This document shows positions 7,440-15,499 of a stretch of 22,401 nucleotides of DNA, piece after piece; position 1 is the first letter of the stretch, and each line of letters begins with the position of its first letter. The notes under the pieces are model-generated. The model had not been told where the DNA came from. It worked only from the letters and a program-made list of their open reading frames with translations, and searched no databases. The position numbers were made by a program, and so were the translations under genes. Source of the DNA: an uncultured Methanobrevibacter sp. (lineage in GTDB: Archaea; Methanobacteriota; Methanobacteria; Methanobacteriales; Methanobacteriaceae); assembly GCA_900319985.1 (NCBI GenBank), contig ONQL01000031.1:1-22401 (forward strand). Reading direction: 5' to 3'.

Positions 7440-7886
7440 TTAATCCGCATCTAATAATGTAGGTAATAGTGATACAACTCCAGCCAAAACATCCTGAGGC
7501 CTTACGGCACATCCCGGAACCTTTGCATCAACAGGTATAATATTCTCAACCGGTCCTTCGATTTCTTCGGACGGAATGTCAGCAAAACAATTCTTATAAA
7601 CACCACCCATCAGAGCGCAACTTCCAGCAGCCACAACCAATTTCGGATTAGGAATGGCATCATATATTGCTTCCAATGGTTTTCTGTTATGATATGTAAC
7701 CGGTCCTGTGACGACCAACACATCGGCTTCACGAGGATTCCAGGTTAAAAATACATTATATTGTTCAGCATCAAATCTCGGTGATAAAATTGAATTAACA
7801 ATTTCAATATCGCATCCGTTGCATCCGCCTGTATAAACCAACATGACGTGAATTGCTCTTGCTCTTGAAAATGATTTAATTCCCAT
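7440..7886 (-). CDS. ehbM: Energy-converting hydrogenase B small subunit EhbM (NuoB-like)
   Basis: 148 aa, soluble. It carries the ligands of one proximal [4Fe-4S] cluster: C22 and C25 in TGGCNGCDIE, C90 in AAGSCALMGG and C126 in VPGCAVRP. This is the pattern of NuoB and of the small subunits of energy-converting hydrogenases. It sits between EhbN and the ferredoxin-like subunits in the electron path. ATG 7886 abuts the ehbL stop and has GGTGAT upstream, inside the end of ehbL, so the two are likely translationally coupled. Confidence 0.95.
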   Translation of the reverse strand: MGIKSFSRARAIHVMLVYTGGCNGCDIEIVNSILSPRFDAEQYNVFLTWNPREADVLVVTGPVTYHNRKPLEAIYDAIPNPKLVVAAGSCALMGGVYKNCFADIPSEEIEGPVENIIPVDAKVPGCAVRPQDVLAGVVSLLPTLLDAD

Positions 7887-8369
7887 CTAATCACCTTCCT
7901 CCCTATTTCTTAATACAGAATTATCTGACAAATATTGTGAAATAACTTTAAGTTTCTCTTCTGAAATTTTAAATGGCTGATTGAAATCAAGGTCAACCTC
8001 CTGATCACCGACACAACTCGGATGAATTGTTCCTTTTTGGCCATACAGTGAGAAAATTGGACAAAAATCATGACAGTAGTAACATACAACACATTTTTCA
8101 AGATTAATTTCAGGTACTTCACTTTTAATCCAATCATCAGTTAATTTTTTAGGACTTGCCAATCCTTTCATCTCTATTGCACCAGTAGGACACACATTAG
8201 CACAACCTCCGCATCCAATACAGGCTGACTCATCAACCCTATCGTCAACCTCTACTGAAAGAGTGGAGATCTGTTTTCTCAATTCCATGTCTGTAACTCT
8301 ATCAGCCGCAAAAAAGATTCTTTTAAAGTTAGTAAAAGCTCCTTCTAAAGCTATTTTAAGTAAACTCAT
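7887..8369 (-). CDS. ehbL: Energy-converting hydrogenase B subunit EhbL (two-cluster ferredoxin)
   Basis: 160 aa with two [4Fe-4S] motifs. The first is C50, C53, C56, C60 (CIGCGGCANVCP). The second is C93, C96, C99, C103 (CVVCYYCHDFCP). The spacing is like NuoI. The N-terminal 40 residues are amphipathic, as expected of a subunit that docks on the membrane arm. It carries electrons between EhbM and the polyferredoxin EhbK or soluble ferredoxin. It abuts both neighbours with no gap. Confidence 0.94.
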   Translation of the reverse strand: MSLLKIALEGAFTNFKRIFFAADRVTDMELRKQISTLSVEVDDRVDESACIGCGGCANVCPTGAIEMKGLASPKKLTDDWIKSEVPEINLEKCVVCYYCHDFCPIFSLYGQKGTIHPSCVGDQEVDLDFNQPFKISEEKLKVISQYLSDNSVLRNREEGD

Positions 8370-9776
8370 TTAAATACCCTCTATTGAATCTTTAAAATTT
8401 CTTTCGAATAAAAATGCTTTTGCAGGACATGCGTTTTTACATGCACCACAATATGTACATTTTTCCTCATTAACAACAAACTGTCCATCAATTTCATCAA
8501 TTGCATCATATGAACAAGTCTTATGACATAAACCACAATGCATACATAATTGCTGTTCAATGAAATTAAATCCATCCTTGATTTCATTTTTATACATTGT
8601 AGATTTTGGAATAGCATCAACCGGACAGTGAACCGCACAGTTTTCACACAGGATACATTTATCCAAATCAACAGATATTGTTCCCCTATGCAAGGTAATC
8701 GCATCCTCCTGACAGACTTCACTGCAAATTCCACATGAAATACAATCATCTGATACTTTGCCGTCCCATGAATATGTCATGAACTGACGGGCGCCGGTTA
8801 CGTCACAAACCTGCACACATTTTCCGCAGGACACACAGAAACTGGACAAGGCAGGCAATTCTTTTTCTTCAACCTCATCATAAATAAACATTTCATCATC
8901 TTCACGCAATATGTGAATTGGACATGACTCAATAGCCTTATCATGAGTAATGTTTTCAGTATCTTCAGTCGGATCGTATCTCAATCTTGCGCCGTCACGT
9001 TTTAAAGATTTGTTTTCTGTTAAATCTGCACACAATCCACAATTTAAACAGGATATGAATGAACCGTTAGGTTTCTGATTTAATTTATTGATATTGATTT
9101 TGAAGTCATCTATTGTAATTGCATTATGAGGACATGCCTTCATACAATTAAGACAAAGAGTACATGAAGACTTGTCAACAATCTGCAGCTTATTCATAGA
9201 TCCATTAGGACATACATCCATGCATAATCTGCATTCGCTACAAATTCCTTCATCCCTATCGATACGCACTTTAATTGCACTTGTCGGACAGTATTCCTGA
9301 CATCTTCCGCATAAAATACACTTATTCAAATCTGTTCCGAAGTAGTTTCTTGTAACTTTTAAGGCATCACTATCCTCCTTGTGAGGAACTTCCTTTAAAG
9401 GAGGATTTAAAATATTGAATGATTTGATTAAAGTAATCTGCTTGTCCTTTTCAATTTCATATCCATCGATACGATTTGGACAAACTTCTGTACATACTCC
9501 GCAACGTGAACAGATACCGTAGACTATTCCATCTTCAATAGTTATGTTACTGGTAGGACAGTTGTACATACACATTCCACAGCCATTACATTTGGCTCTG
9601 TCCACAACATATCCTCCATAAATATTGCGGAATATCGCTCCATTCGGACAGTTTTTATAACATATTCCACAAGTAAGACAACTAAAAGCCTTTCCATTGA
9701 TAAAATTAATGGCTTTTGTAGGGCATTTCTTAATACAATCTCTTTTTCCATCACATGTATTAGTTGACAAAAACAT
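8370..9776 (-). CDS. ehbK: Energy-converting hydrogenase B polyferredoxin EhbK
   Basis: 468 aa made almost entirely of ferredoxin repeats. I count eleven complete CxxCxxCxxxC motifs plus two variant ones. The first, near the N-terminus, is CDGKRDCIKKCP (C-x5-C-x3-C). The eighth, CLNCGLC, lacks its fourth cysteine nearby and may use the CP of ESCPIHIL some 35 residues on. The protein could therefore hold about a dozen [4Fe-4S] clusters and act as an electron wire or buffer between Ehb and oxidoreductases that need reduced ferredoxin. ATG 9776 follows AAGGGG and lies 12 nt after ehbJ. Confidence 0.94.
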   Translation of the reverse strand: MFLSTNTCDGKRDCIKKCPTKAINFINGKAFSCLTCGICYKNCPNGAIFRNIYGGYVVDRAKCNGCGMCMYNCPTSNITIEDGIVYGICSRCGVCTEVCPNRIDGYEIEKDKQITLIKSFNILNPPLKEVPHKEDSDALKVTRNYFGTDLNKCILCGRCQEYCPTSAIKVRIDRDEGICSECRLCMDVCPNGSMNKLQIVDKSSCTLCLNCMKACPHNAITIDDFKININKLNQKPNGSFISCLNCGLCADLTENKSLKRDGARLRYDPTEDTENITHDKAIESCPIHILREDDEMFIYDEVEEKELPALSSFCVSCGKCVQVCDVTGARQFMTYSWDGKVSDDCISCGICSEVCQEDAITLHRGTISVDLDKCILCENCAVHCPVDAIPKSTMYKNEIKDGFNFIEQQLCMHCGLCHKTCSYDAIDEIDGQFVVNEEKCTYCGACKNACPAKAFLFERNFKDSIEGI

Positions 9777-9788
9777 TATAAAAACCCC

Positions 9789-10040
9789 TTATTTACTCCT
9801 TGCAAATAGTAGTTTGCCTACAAAAATTCCAATTAAAGCAGATAGAAATGCGGTGGATACCGGCAAATCTGTGTAAAATGGATAATTACCAGACTGCCAT
9901 GCCACAACAATACCTGCAATAAAGATTACTATGAATGATCCAACAGTGAAATGGGTATCGCTGACGCCAAGTTTAATTTGGGAACCGATAATCATGCCCA
10001 ATATCAATCCAAATATTATAGGCCCTAAACTTAACATCAT
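9789..10040 (-). CDS. ehbJ: Energy-converting hydrogenase B subunit EhbJ (small membrane protein)
   Basis: 83 aa with about three hydrophobic segments and a short basic C-terminus (LLFARSK). No catalytic motif is seen. It overlaps ehbI by the four bases ATGA. A GGAGGAG site lies upstream inside ehbI. An in-frame second ATG (10037) is an alternative start. The assignment rests on position between ehbI and ehbK and on size. Confidence 0.85.
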   Translation of the reverse strand: MMLSLGPIIFGLILGMIIGSQIKLGVSDTHFTVGSFIVIFIAGIVVAWQSGNYPFYTDLPVSTAFLSALIGIFVGKLLFARSK

Positions 10041-10513
10041 TCGCTCTCCTCCACAATTTTCTTAAATCCTGCAAATGCAATAACAATTGCGGATAATCCC
10101 ACAAATACTTTCAAACCAACGAATATATTGAGGTACGGAATAATACCTGCATTGGTAACATCAGGATAGTGGAAAGCATTTTGGATAGCTGCAGGAACAA
10201 CATTCAATATGTCTGTACCCACATTATAAAGATAAAATCCACCAACGAATAAACCGATTAATCCGAAGATGACAAAACCCAATGCGCCAACAGATTCGAG
10301 AACTTCAATATATGTGTGGGACAATTCCAGCGGGGAATTGCCTAAACCATAAACAAGGACAGACAATATAATTCCACTAGCTATCATTGCACCACCTTGG
10401 AAACCTCCACCAGGAGTTATATGTCCTCCAAGAATGGTCATTATCCCTAAACAAATCAATATGATTGAAATTGGTAAAGATATAAGTTTTAAAATCATGC
10501 TGCCTTGACTCAT
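10037..10513 (-). CDS. ehbI: Energy-converting hydrogenase B subunit EhbI (MnhB/MrpB-like)
   Basis: 158 aa with about four membrane segments. The motif TPGGGFQGGAMIASG (about residues 32-46) is the hallmark of the MnhB/MrpB family of multisubunit Na+/H+ antiporters. It is thought to be part of the ion-translocating membrane module of Ehb. It overlaps ehbH and ehbJ by four bases each (ATGA). Confidence 0.9.
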   Translation of the reverse strand: MSQGSMILKLISLPISIILICLGIMTILGGHITPGGGFQGGAMIASGIILSVLVYGLGNSPLELSHTYIEVLESVGALGFVIFGLIGLFVGGFYLYNVGTDILNVVPAAIQNAFHYPDVTNAGIIPYLNIFVGLKVFVGLSAIVIAFAGFKKIVEESE

Positions 10514-10791
10514 CGTTTATCCCCCAATAATCCTCTACCAAATATAAGCAATACCACCAAACCGGCAGTTAACAATATGATTGATTCTCCTAATGTATCA
10601 TATGCTCTGAAATCAAATATTACAACGGTTACCATGTTTGGAGCAATCTGAGTTCCCAACGCATTATAGATATTGCTTACGCCCGGATTAATTATATTGC
10701 TTATGTGGAATACTGCATCAGCCAAAGTTACTGAAAATATTGCAGTTAAAACCGCTGCAAGCAAATTACGAACTGTAGCTTTACTAGACAA
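10510..10791 (-). CDS. ehbH: Energy-converting hydrogenase B subunit EhbH, TTG start
   Basis: 93 aa if started at TTG 10791 (MSSKATVRNLLAAVL). This start has GGGGTGGT (10803-10796) in front and gives an 8-nt overlap with ehbG. A longer frame back to a TTG at 10821 has no ribosome site. The product has two to three hydrophobic segments and ends in FGRGLLGDKR. It contains the DFRAYDTLGE stretch (about residues 58-67) found at the ends of MrpA/MrpB-like proteins. It is part of the antiporter-like module. Confidence 0.85.
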   Translation of the reverse strand: MSSKATVRNLLAAVLTAIFSVTLADAVFHISNIINPGVSNIYNALGTQIAPNMVTVVIFDFRAYDTLGESIILLTAGLVVLLIFGRGLLGDKR

Positions 10792-11119
10792 GATTACCAC
10801 CCCAGTACAAGAATACACCAAGTATCGCCAGTGTTACAATTGCATAAAACAACATTTTCTCCAATGAATCATCCTGTTCTATTTTAAATTTAGGAATTAG
10901 TGGAATATTAGAAATCAACACAATTGTCAATATCAATGTTACCAAACCTGCAAGTAAAACACTTACATGCCTTAATAATATTGCAGATAGAACTAATGAA
11001 ACTATTAAGAAAATCTCTGCTGTAACTATACCTGAAACATCCGCATTGGTTACAGGACCTGGCGCAAACAATTTCTTGAATTGCTTTACAATATCAAAAA
11101 TCTGATCATATAGTTTCAT
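10784..11119 (-). CDS. ehbG: Energy-converting hydrogenase B subunit EhbG (membrane protein)
   Basis: 111 aa with a charged N-terminus of about 28 residues and three hydrophobic segments. I know no domain for it outside Ehb operons. It overlaps ehbF by ATGA and ehbH by 8 nt. The name is given from operon position and size. Confidence 0.83.
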   Translation of the reverse strand: MKLYDQIFDIVKQFKKLFAPGPVTNADVSGIVTAEIFLIVSLVLSAILLRHVSVLLAGLVTLILTIVLISNIPLIPKFKIEQDDSLEKMLFYAIVTLAILGVFLYWGGNLV

Positions 11120-12570
11120 AATATCCCTCCTACAAAGTTAGCAATTCCATCTGTTACAACATCAGGATATACACCAAATGCAATAACAATAATCAGTAAA
11201 ATTCCCATTGCAAAAATCATTGCACGTGGAACTTCCTTATGTTCAACATCCAAATCTTCAGGTTTCGGTTTTAAAAACATTGAGTAATATGTTTTTACGA
11301 ATACTACAAATGTGGCAATACTTACCACAATAGCCAAAATGGATATTTCCGGATATCCGCAACTTAAAGAAGCCTGAACAAGCATTAATTTAGATTGGAA
11401 ACCGCTTAATGGAGGAACTCCAGCCATTGCCAAACCGCCAATCAAAAGCATTATACTTACTTTCGGATGGTATGCTAAAAGTCCGCCAAGCTTTCTTGTA
11501 TCGACTTCATTGGTTGCATTTACAATAGCACCGAATCCAATGAACAGCAGTGCAGTAATAGTAATTTCATTCAATGCCTGGAAAAGACCTGCAGTTATTG
11601 AATACTGAGTTCCAAGACCAATACCCAAACCAATGAAACCTAATTCTCCAACAGCTAAAAATCCAATCATTCTTCTGAAGTCTGTTTGAGTAAGTGCGAG
11701 TGAAACACCTAAAATCATAGCCAAGATAGAGAAGAATACTATGAGGACTTCAAAGATTGGAAGTGTTGAATAGATTCTGAACATGACCAAAACAATGGAA
11801 ATCATTGAAATAACTGTAAATGACTGAAGCAATGCTGCACCGTGAGGTTCCGCTTTTGAATAAATTCCAGACTTGATGGTATGGAACGGCGGTAAACCAG
11901 AAGCATATAACCAACCGAAGAATATTAAAGCGAGTGACATCAAGAATACTGGAGAAGTAATATCAACCAAACCGTTGTGAACAGCAGCAGCAATATCAGT
12001 AATATTTACACTACCAGTCATCGCCAACAGAAATCCGATTCCCAGAAGCATCATCGGAGATCCGATTGAACCTAAAATCATATATTTCAAGGCCATTTCA
12101 TTACTGTAACTAATTGATGAAGCTGCGACTATACCCACCTGTGCAAGAGCCAATATTTCAAAGAACACAAACATGTGGAAAATATCGTCAGTCAGCAACA
12201 TTGCAGTTACTGCAGCAGTACCCAGGAATAACAGGAACAGATAAGGTCCGGAAACTTCTTTATATTCAGTCAGATAAATGAAAATGACTAAAAAGGTTAA
12301 AAGACCTACCATTGCAATAAATATCTGTTGCAGGAATGTAAATGAATAGGTAATTGCCGGATGGAACATCACATTTGTGACATTATCCAACATAGGTTCA
12401 TATCCTCCAAAGTAATGGAGACCATAGTTAGAAGCAATTGGTATAATAGGAAGACAAATTGCAACAACAAAAGCGAAAATCTTTGTTACAGTGTTGAACC
12501 TTGAAAATGCACTAATAAGCAATGCAGCCATCAACGGAACGATAACCATAAGTGGAATTAGTTCATTCAT
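11116..12570 (-). CDS. ehbF: Energy-converting hydrogenase B subunit EhbF (MrpD/NuoN-like ion channel)
   Basis: 484 aa, about 14 membrane segments, of the proton-conducting antiporter family shared by NuoL/M/N and MrpA/D. Recognisable conserved parts are the mid-protein FFGWLYASGLPPFHTIKSGIY stretch, with buried H and K, and LAMAGVPPLSGFQSKL near residue 380. An early glutamate lies in a membrane helix at FEILALAQVG. This is the main candidate for the ion path that powers ferredoxin reduction. ATG 12570 has GGAGGA in front, inside the ehbE end (8-nt overlap). Confidence 0.94.
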   Translation of the reverse strand: MNELIPLMVIVPLMAALLISAFSRFNTVTKIFAFVVAICLPIIPIASNYGLHYFGGYEPMLDNVTNVMFHPAITYSFTFLQQIFIAMVGLLTFLVIFIYLTEYKEVSGPYLFLLFLGTAAVTAMLLTDDIFHMFVFFEILALAQVGIVAASSISYSNEMALKYMILGSIGSPMMLLGIGFLLAMTGSVNITDIAAAVHNGLVDITSPVFLMSLALIFFGWLYASGLPPFHTIKSGIYSKAEPHGAALLQSFTVISMISIVLVMFRIYSTLPIFEVLIVFFSILAMILGVSLALTQTDFRRMIGFLAVGELGFIGLGIGLGTQYSITAGLFQALNEITITALLFIGFGAIVNATNEVDTRKLGGLLAYHPKVSIMLLIGGLAMAGVPPLSGFQSKLMLVQASLSCGYPEISILAIVVSIATFVVFVKTYYSMFLKPKPEDLDVEHKEVPRAMIFAMGILLIIVIAFGVYPDVVTDGIANFVGGIL

Positions 12571-12949
12571 TGTATTCCTCCTGTTTTGATGTGTCCGCCA
12601 GCATCACTTTAGTAGATAAAGTGCCATATTTTTTGTATAAAACCATTACTAAAGCAAGCATTACTGCCAATGTACTTGCGCCAATTACAATACTGGTAAG
12701 CACTAAACCGAAAGGCAATGGATAAGCGGCATTTGATGCAAACCATGAGGTGTCCATATTCGGCATTAAAATAGGCACAACACCTCCGGCCTTATAACCA
12801 ATGGCAACAATAAACAAGTTAGCACCCTCTTCTATAAAACTAATACCGATAATCTTTTTTATAATATTGTCAATGAATATTGCTGAATAAAGTCCTATAA
12901 TGACCAATGCAACAGATGTCATCAATATTATAAGTTGTACTTCCGCCAT
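12563..12949 (-). CDS. ehbE: Energy-converting hydrogenase B subunit EhbE (MrpC/NuoK-like)
   Basis: 128 aa with three hydrophobic segments in the NuoK/MnhC arrangement. A buried acidic residue lies in FIEEGANLFIVAIGY, and a second-third helix loop (about residues 60-75) follows. Its ATG shares a base with the ehbD stop (TGATG), indicating translational coupling. It partners EhbF in the ion module. Confidence 0.91.
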   Translation of the reverse strand: MAEVQLIILMTSVALVIIGLYSAIFIDNIIKKIIGISFIEEGANLFIVAIGYKAGGVVPILMPNMDTSWFASNAAYPLPFGLVLTSIVIGASTLAVMLALVMVLYKKYGTLSTKVMLADTSKQEEYNE

Positions 12950-13182
12950 CAGCTATCCTCCCTTTGAGTTTTCTTAACAGCCAAAGCAATAAATACAGGA
13001 ACAATAGCTGCACCAACAATAGCTTGTGTCAGGGCAACATCCGGAGCCAATAAAATTTGGAACAATACTGCCATAGCTCCACCACAAAATCCTGTCAGGA
13101 TTGCTGCTTTCAATAAATCTTTTTGAATAAGAGCAAGAATTGCACTTAAAATAATTACAATACCCAATACTAATTCCAACAT
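12949..13182 (-). CDS. ehbD: Energy-converting hydrogenase B subunit EhbD (MrpA C-terminal/MrpB-like)
   Basis: 77 aa when started at ATG 13182 (MLELVLGIVI). GGGTGAG (13193-13187) lies four nt before this ATG, and the start falls just after the ehbC stop, so it is preferred to the in-frame ATG 13200. The product has two to three membrane segments with APDVALTQAIVGAAIVPVF, the conserved stretch of the DUF4040/MnhB-type domain found at the C-terminus of MrpA. Confidence 0.89.
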   Translation of the reverse strand: MLELVLGIVIILSAILALIQKDLLKAAILTGFCGGAMAVLFQILLAPDVALTQAIVGAAIVPVFIALAVKKTQREDS

Positions 13183-13183
13183 C

Positions 13184-13606
13184 TTACTCACCCTCATCAA
13201 TTTCCAATGTAGTTACTGAAAACCTTTCATCGGCTTTAAGCTTTTCTGAATCCTTGCTTTCCAAAGCCTGCATCATTTCTTTAGGATGGAAGAAAGGATG
13301 ATTTTCACCTACATCTTCTACAACATTTTGTAATTCTTCATTATTTTCTCTATCTTCTTTTTTCCAATAAGCGTTAGCTATTGCATGCGCTGTAAACGGT
13401 GCTAAGATAAAGTAAATTCCGGCAAGTAAATACTGGCCTAAACCAATCATAGCAATTATACATGCAATATCAAACAAACCTACAATGTGGATTCTTGCAT
13501 AAACTTTATTCTTGGTATCATTACCCAGACTTAAGATTCCTATTGCAGAAATTATAATTAAAACAGCTGATATGATAAGAAGGGCTGACTGAATATACTC
13601 TATCAT
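13184..13606 (-). CDS. ehbC: Energy-converting hydrogenase B subunit EhbC (MrpG-like)
   Basis: 140 aa. Residues 1 to about 80 hold three membrane segments of the MnhG/PhaG type, with the typical YARIHIVGLFD loop after the second. Residues 85-140 are an acidic, soluble tail (KKEDRENNEELQNVVEDVG and onward) that ordinary MrpG proteins lack or have in shorter form. It overlaps ehbB by ATGA. Confidence 0.9.
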   Translation of the reverse strand: MIEYIQSALLIISAVLIIISAIGILSLGNDTKNKVYARIHIVGLFDIACIIAMIGLGQYLLAGIYFILAPFTAHAIANAYWKKEDRENNEELQNVVEDVGENHPFFHPKEMMQALESKDSEKLKADERFSVTTLEIDEGE

Positions 13607-13869
13607 TTATCATCCCCTCCCAAAACAACAGCAAAAGCAACAGTACCTACAAAACCAAAGAATATTAATGCTAATGAGATATCCCTAAAAAAATTAAGGT
13701 CATAAATACTACCACCAACAAGCAATGCCATCGCAAAAGCAACAACAACTACAGAACTTCCCAAAAGTCCCATTGATGTAGATTTATAAGCACTTGCTCT
13801 TAAAGCGGCAAACATCATTATAATTAATGCAATAACCACAAGATATTTTGCTATAAGTAATATATCCAT
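13603..13869 (-). CDS. ehbB: Energy-converting hydrogenase B subunit EhbB (MrpF-like)
   Basis: 88 aa with three hydrophobic segments like MnhF/MrpF. The ending FFGFVGTVAFAVVLGGDDK matches the family's third helix. GAGTGA lies before the ATG. The 37-nt gap from ehbA is the largest in the operon and contains a TATA-like TTTTTATAAATA (13898-13887), which might be a weak internal promoter. Confidence 0.9.
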   Translation of the reverse strand: MDILLIAKYLVVIALIIMMFAALRASAYKSTSMGLLGSSVVVVAFAMALLVGGSIYDLNFFRDISLALIFFGFVGTVAFAVVLGGDDK

Positions 13870-13906
13870 ACTATCTCACTCGACTTTATTTATAAAAAGA
13901 AATTGT

Positions 13907-14221
13907 TTATTCCAACATTTTCTTTATATATGGTTCAAAAGGAATAATATCCTCTTTACTCCTTGGAGAAATAGCAGCTACTTTGATAATGTTATTTTCA
14001 CTGTCCAAATCAACAGACAAAGTACCAGGAGTCAAAGATATACTGTTAGCCAATATTGTTTGAGAAACCGGCCTCTCCAAGACAGTTTCAATATCGACAA
14101 CAACAGGATCAATGTTTCTCCTTAAAACTGAATTAAAAGCAACGTCGATTGTCGCTTTAATCACTTCATAAATAAGAACTATGAAATAAGCAATTCCATA
14201 GCCAATTCTAGTCAAAAACAT
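13907..14221 (-). CDS. ehbA: Energy-converting hydrogenase B subunit EhbA (MrpE-like), first gene of the operon
   Basis: 104 aa. One hydrophobic hairpin-like segment at the N-terminus (about residues 8-30) is followed by a soluble part with SQTILANSISLTPGTLSVDL, the conserved core of MnhE/MrpE proteins. It is shorter than a standalone MrpE (about 160 aa) because the N-terminal helices are reduced. GGAG (14233-14230) is eight nt before the ATG. The leader of about 60 nt carries a GTCAA/TTGAC palindrome. Confidence 0.9.
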   Translation of the reverse strand: MFLTRIGYGIAYFIVLIYEVIKATIDVAFNSVLRRNIDPVVVDIETVLERPVSQTILANSISLTPGTLSVDLDSENNIIKVAAISPRSKEDIIPFEPYIKKMLE

Positions 14222-14254
14222 TAAACAAGCTCCATTTCATTATTATGATTAAAA

Positions 14255-14269
14255 GTCAAAAAAATTGAC
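14255..14269. promoter_or_regulatory. GTCAA-N5-TTGAC palindrome in the ehb leader
   Basis: A perfect 5-bp inverted repeat around AAAAA, between the predicted ehb transcription start (about 14281) and ehbA. It is placed where an archaeal repressor could act. It matches no operator consensus I know and is short, so chance is possible. Confidence 0.3.
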
Positions 14270-14300
14270 CATAAATAACATTAATATTTATCATGATTAT

Positions 14301-14310
14301 TTATTATAAA
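14301..14310 (-). promoter_or_regulatory. TATA box of the ehb operon
   Basis: TTTATAATAA on the minus strand predicts a start near 14281, about 60 nt before ehbA. An ATAAATA/TATTTAT inverted repeat (14271-14291) overlaps the predicted start. The rest of the divergent spacer 14311-14465 is AT-rich with nothing else recognised. Confidence 0.45.
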
Positions 14311-14466
14311 TGTATGCTTTTTCAAAAAATCACATAAAAATCTAAATTAAGTATATGAATATATATTAAAAAAATAGATAAACGAATACAATCTTTTTAA
14401 AGAAAATATAACACCATCTAAAATTCAAATCATAAATTAATGAACAATAATATTTCATGACAATAA

Positions 14467-14476
14467 TTATATAATA
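14467..14476 (+). promoter_or_regulatory. TATA box of the 14517 transporter gene
   Basis: TTATATAATA predicts transcription from about 14497, inside the palindrome at 14488-14503, and a leader of only about 20 nt. Confidence 0.4.
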
Positions 14477-14487
14477 TTAAAACTAAA

Positions 14488-14503
14488 TTTAGCTATACCT
14501 AAA
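14488..14503. promoter_or_regulatory. Operator-like palindrome, near copy of the 19615-19640 site
   Basis: TTTAGCTATACCTAAA matches the core of the site at 19620-19635 (TTTAGGCATACCTAAA) at 14 of 16 positions. It covers the predicted transcription start of the transporter gene, a position from which a bound repressor would block transcription. The resemblance to TTAGG-N4-CCTAA DtxR/IdeR-type boxes suggests metal control, which is an inference. Confidence 0.4.
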
Positions 14504-14516
14504 TAATGGTGTGAAT

Positions 14517-15479
14517 ATGGAATTAATAGAAAAACTGGAACCCCTAATAATATTTTCAGCAGTGATTATAGGATTAATGTTTTCCAACATACAACTTATT
14601 GCTGACAACACCAGCAGTTTAATCAACATATTTCTATGTCTAATGCTTTTCGGACTATTTCTGGAAGTCCCATTATCCAAATTGAAAAACAGCTTTAAAA
14701 ATGTTAAGTTTACATCAACCACCCTGATAATCAATTTCATATGGACACCACTATTCGGATATTTCCTAGGGTCATTGTTTTTGAAAGGAAACATTGACAT
14801 ATTAATCGGATTTTTCATGCTCATTTTAACACCATGCACTGACTGGTATCTTGTATTTACAAAGATGGCAAAAGGAGATCTGCCGTTAAGCCTGTCAATA
14901 TTGCCTATCAATCTGGTGCTGCAGATTATTTTGCTTCCAGTATATCTCATATTGTTCTTTTCAAGTGGAAATACAATGGATTATACACAACTTATGTATT
15001 CCCTCATCATAGTTATTGTAATTCCATTCACAGCTGCACAGATTGTTAAGTTCTTATTACACAAGGAATTAAACGAAAAGGCAGCGAATTTATTCAGCTC
15101 ACTTCAAATATGGTTTTTATCGCTTGCAGTGTTTTGCATATTTGCATCACAGGGAGAACTGCTATTTGCGAATCTGGATTCCGTCTTGACAATATTTGTT
15201 CCGTTGATACTGTTTTTCATTGCAAATGCAATAATCGACTTGCTTCTATCTGAAAAAATCAACTTTAGCTATTCGGAATATGCAAGCTTAACAATGACAA
15301 CATTGGCTAGAAATTCCCCATTGGCTCTGGCAATTGCAATAAACTCATTTCCAGGACATGAACTAATATCAATTGCATTGGTCATTGGCCCATTAATCGA
15401 GTTGCCGGTACTTTATATCGTGTCAAAATTCTGCCTATGGATCAAAGATTCAGGACTCTTTTTTGTTTGCAGGCTTTAA
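14517..15479 (+). CDS. ACR3/bile acid:sodium symporter-like (BART superfamily) transporter
   Basis: 320 aa from ATG 14517, chosen because GGTG (14508-14511) sits five nt before it; GTG 14511 is in frame but lies inside that site. There are nine to ten hydrophobic segments. The motif TPCTDWYLVFTKMAKGD (about residues 106-122) resembles the PCT-type cysteine motif of ACR3 arsenite exporters, and an ALAIAINSFP stretch near the C-terminus also fits the SBF fold. Arsenite export is possible, but the wider family also moves bile acids and organic anions, so the substrate is open. It is divergent from ehb and ends 20 nt from a convergent gene. A metal-box-like palindrome at its start point suggests regulation. 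Confidence 0.8.
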   Translation: MELIEKLEPLIIFSAVIIGLMFSNIQLIADNTSSLINIFLCLMLFGLFLEVPLSKLKNSFKNVKFTSTTLIINFIWTPLFGYFLGSLFLKGNIDILIGFFMLILTPCTDWYLVFTKMAKGDLPLSLSILPINLVLQIILLPVYLILFFSSGNTMDYTQLMYSLIIVIVIPFTAAQIVKFLLHKELNEKAANLFSSLQIWFLSLAVFCIFASQGELLFANLDSVLTIFVPLILFFIANAIIDLLLSEKINFSYSEYASLTMTTLARNSPLALAIAINSFPGHELISIALVIGPLIELPVLYIVSKFCLWIKDSGLFFVCRL

Positions 15480-15499
15480 CGGGATATTAAGAACATATA

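Noticed and set aside
13183..13200. ATG 13200 as start of ehbD
   Set aside because: It overlaps the end of ehbC and lacks a ribosome site, whereas ATG 13182 has GGGTGAG four nt upstream.
13887..13898. Internal promoter before ehbB
   Set aside because: A TATA-like stretch exists, but it sits within 25 nt of the ehbB start in AT-rich DNA and the gene also has a ribosome site. It is not strong enough to list as a feature.
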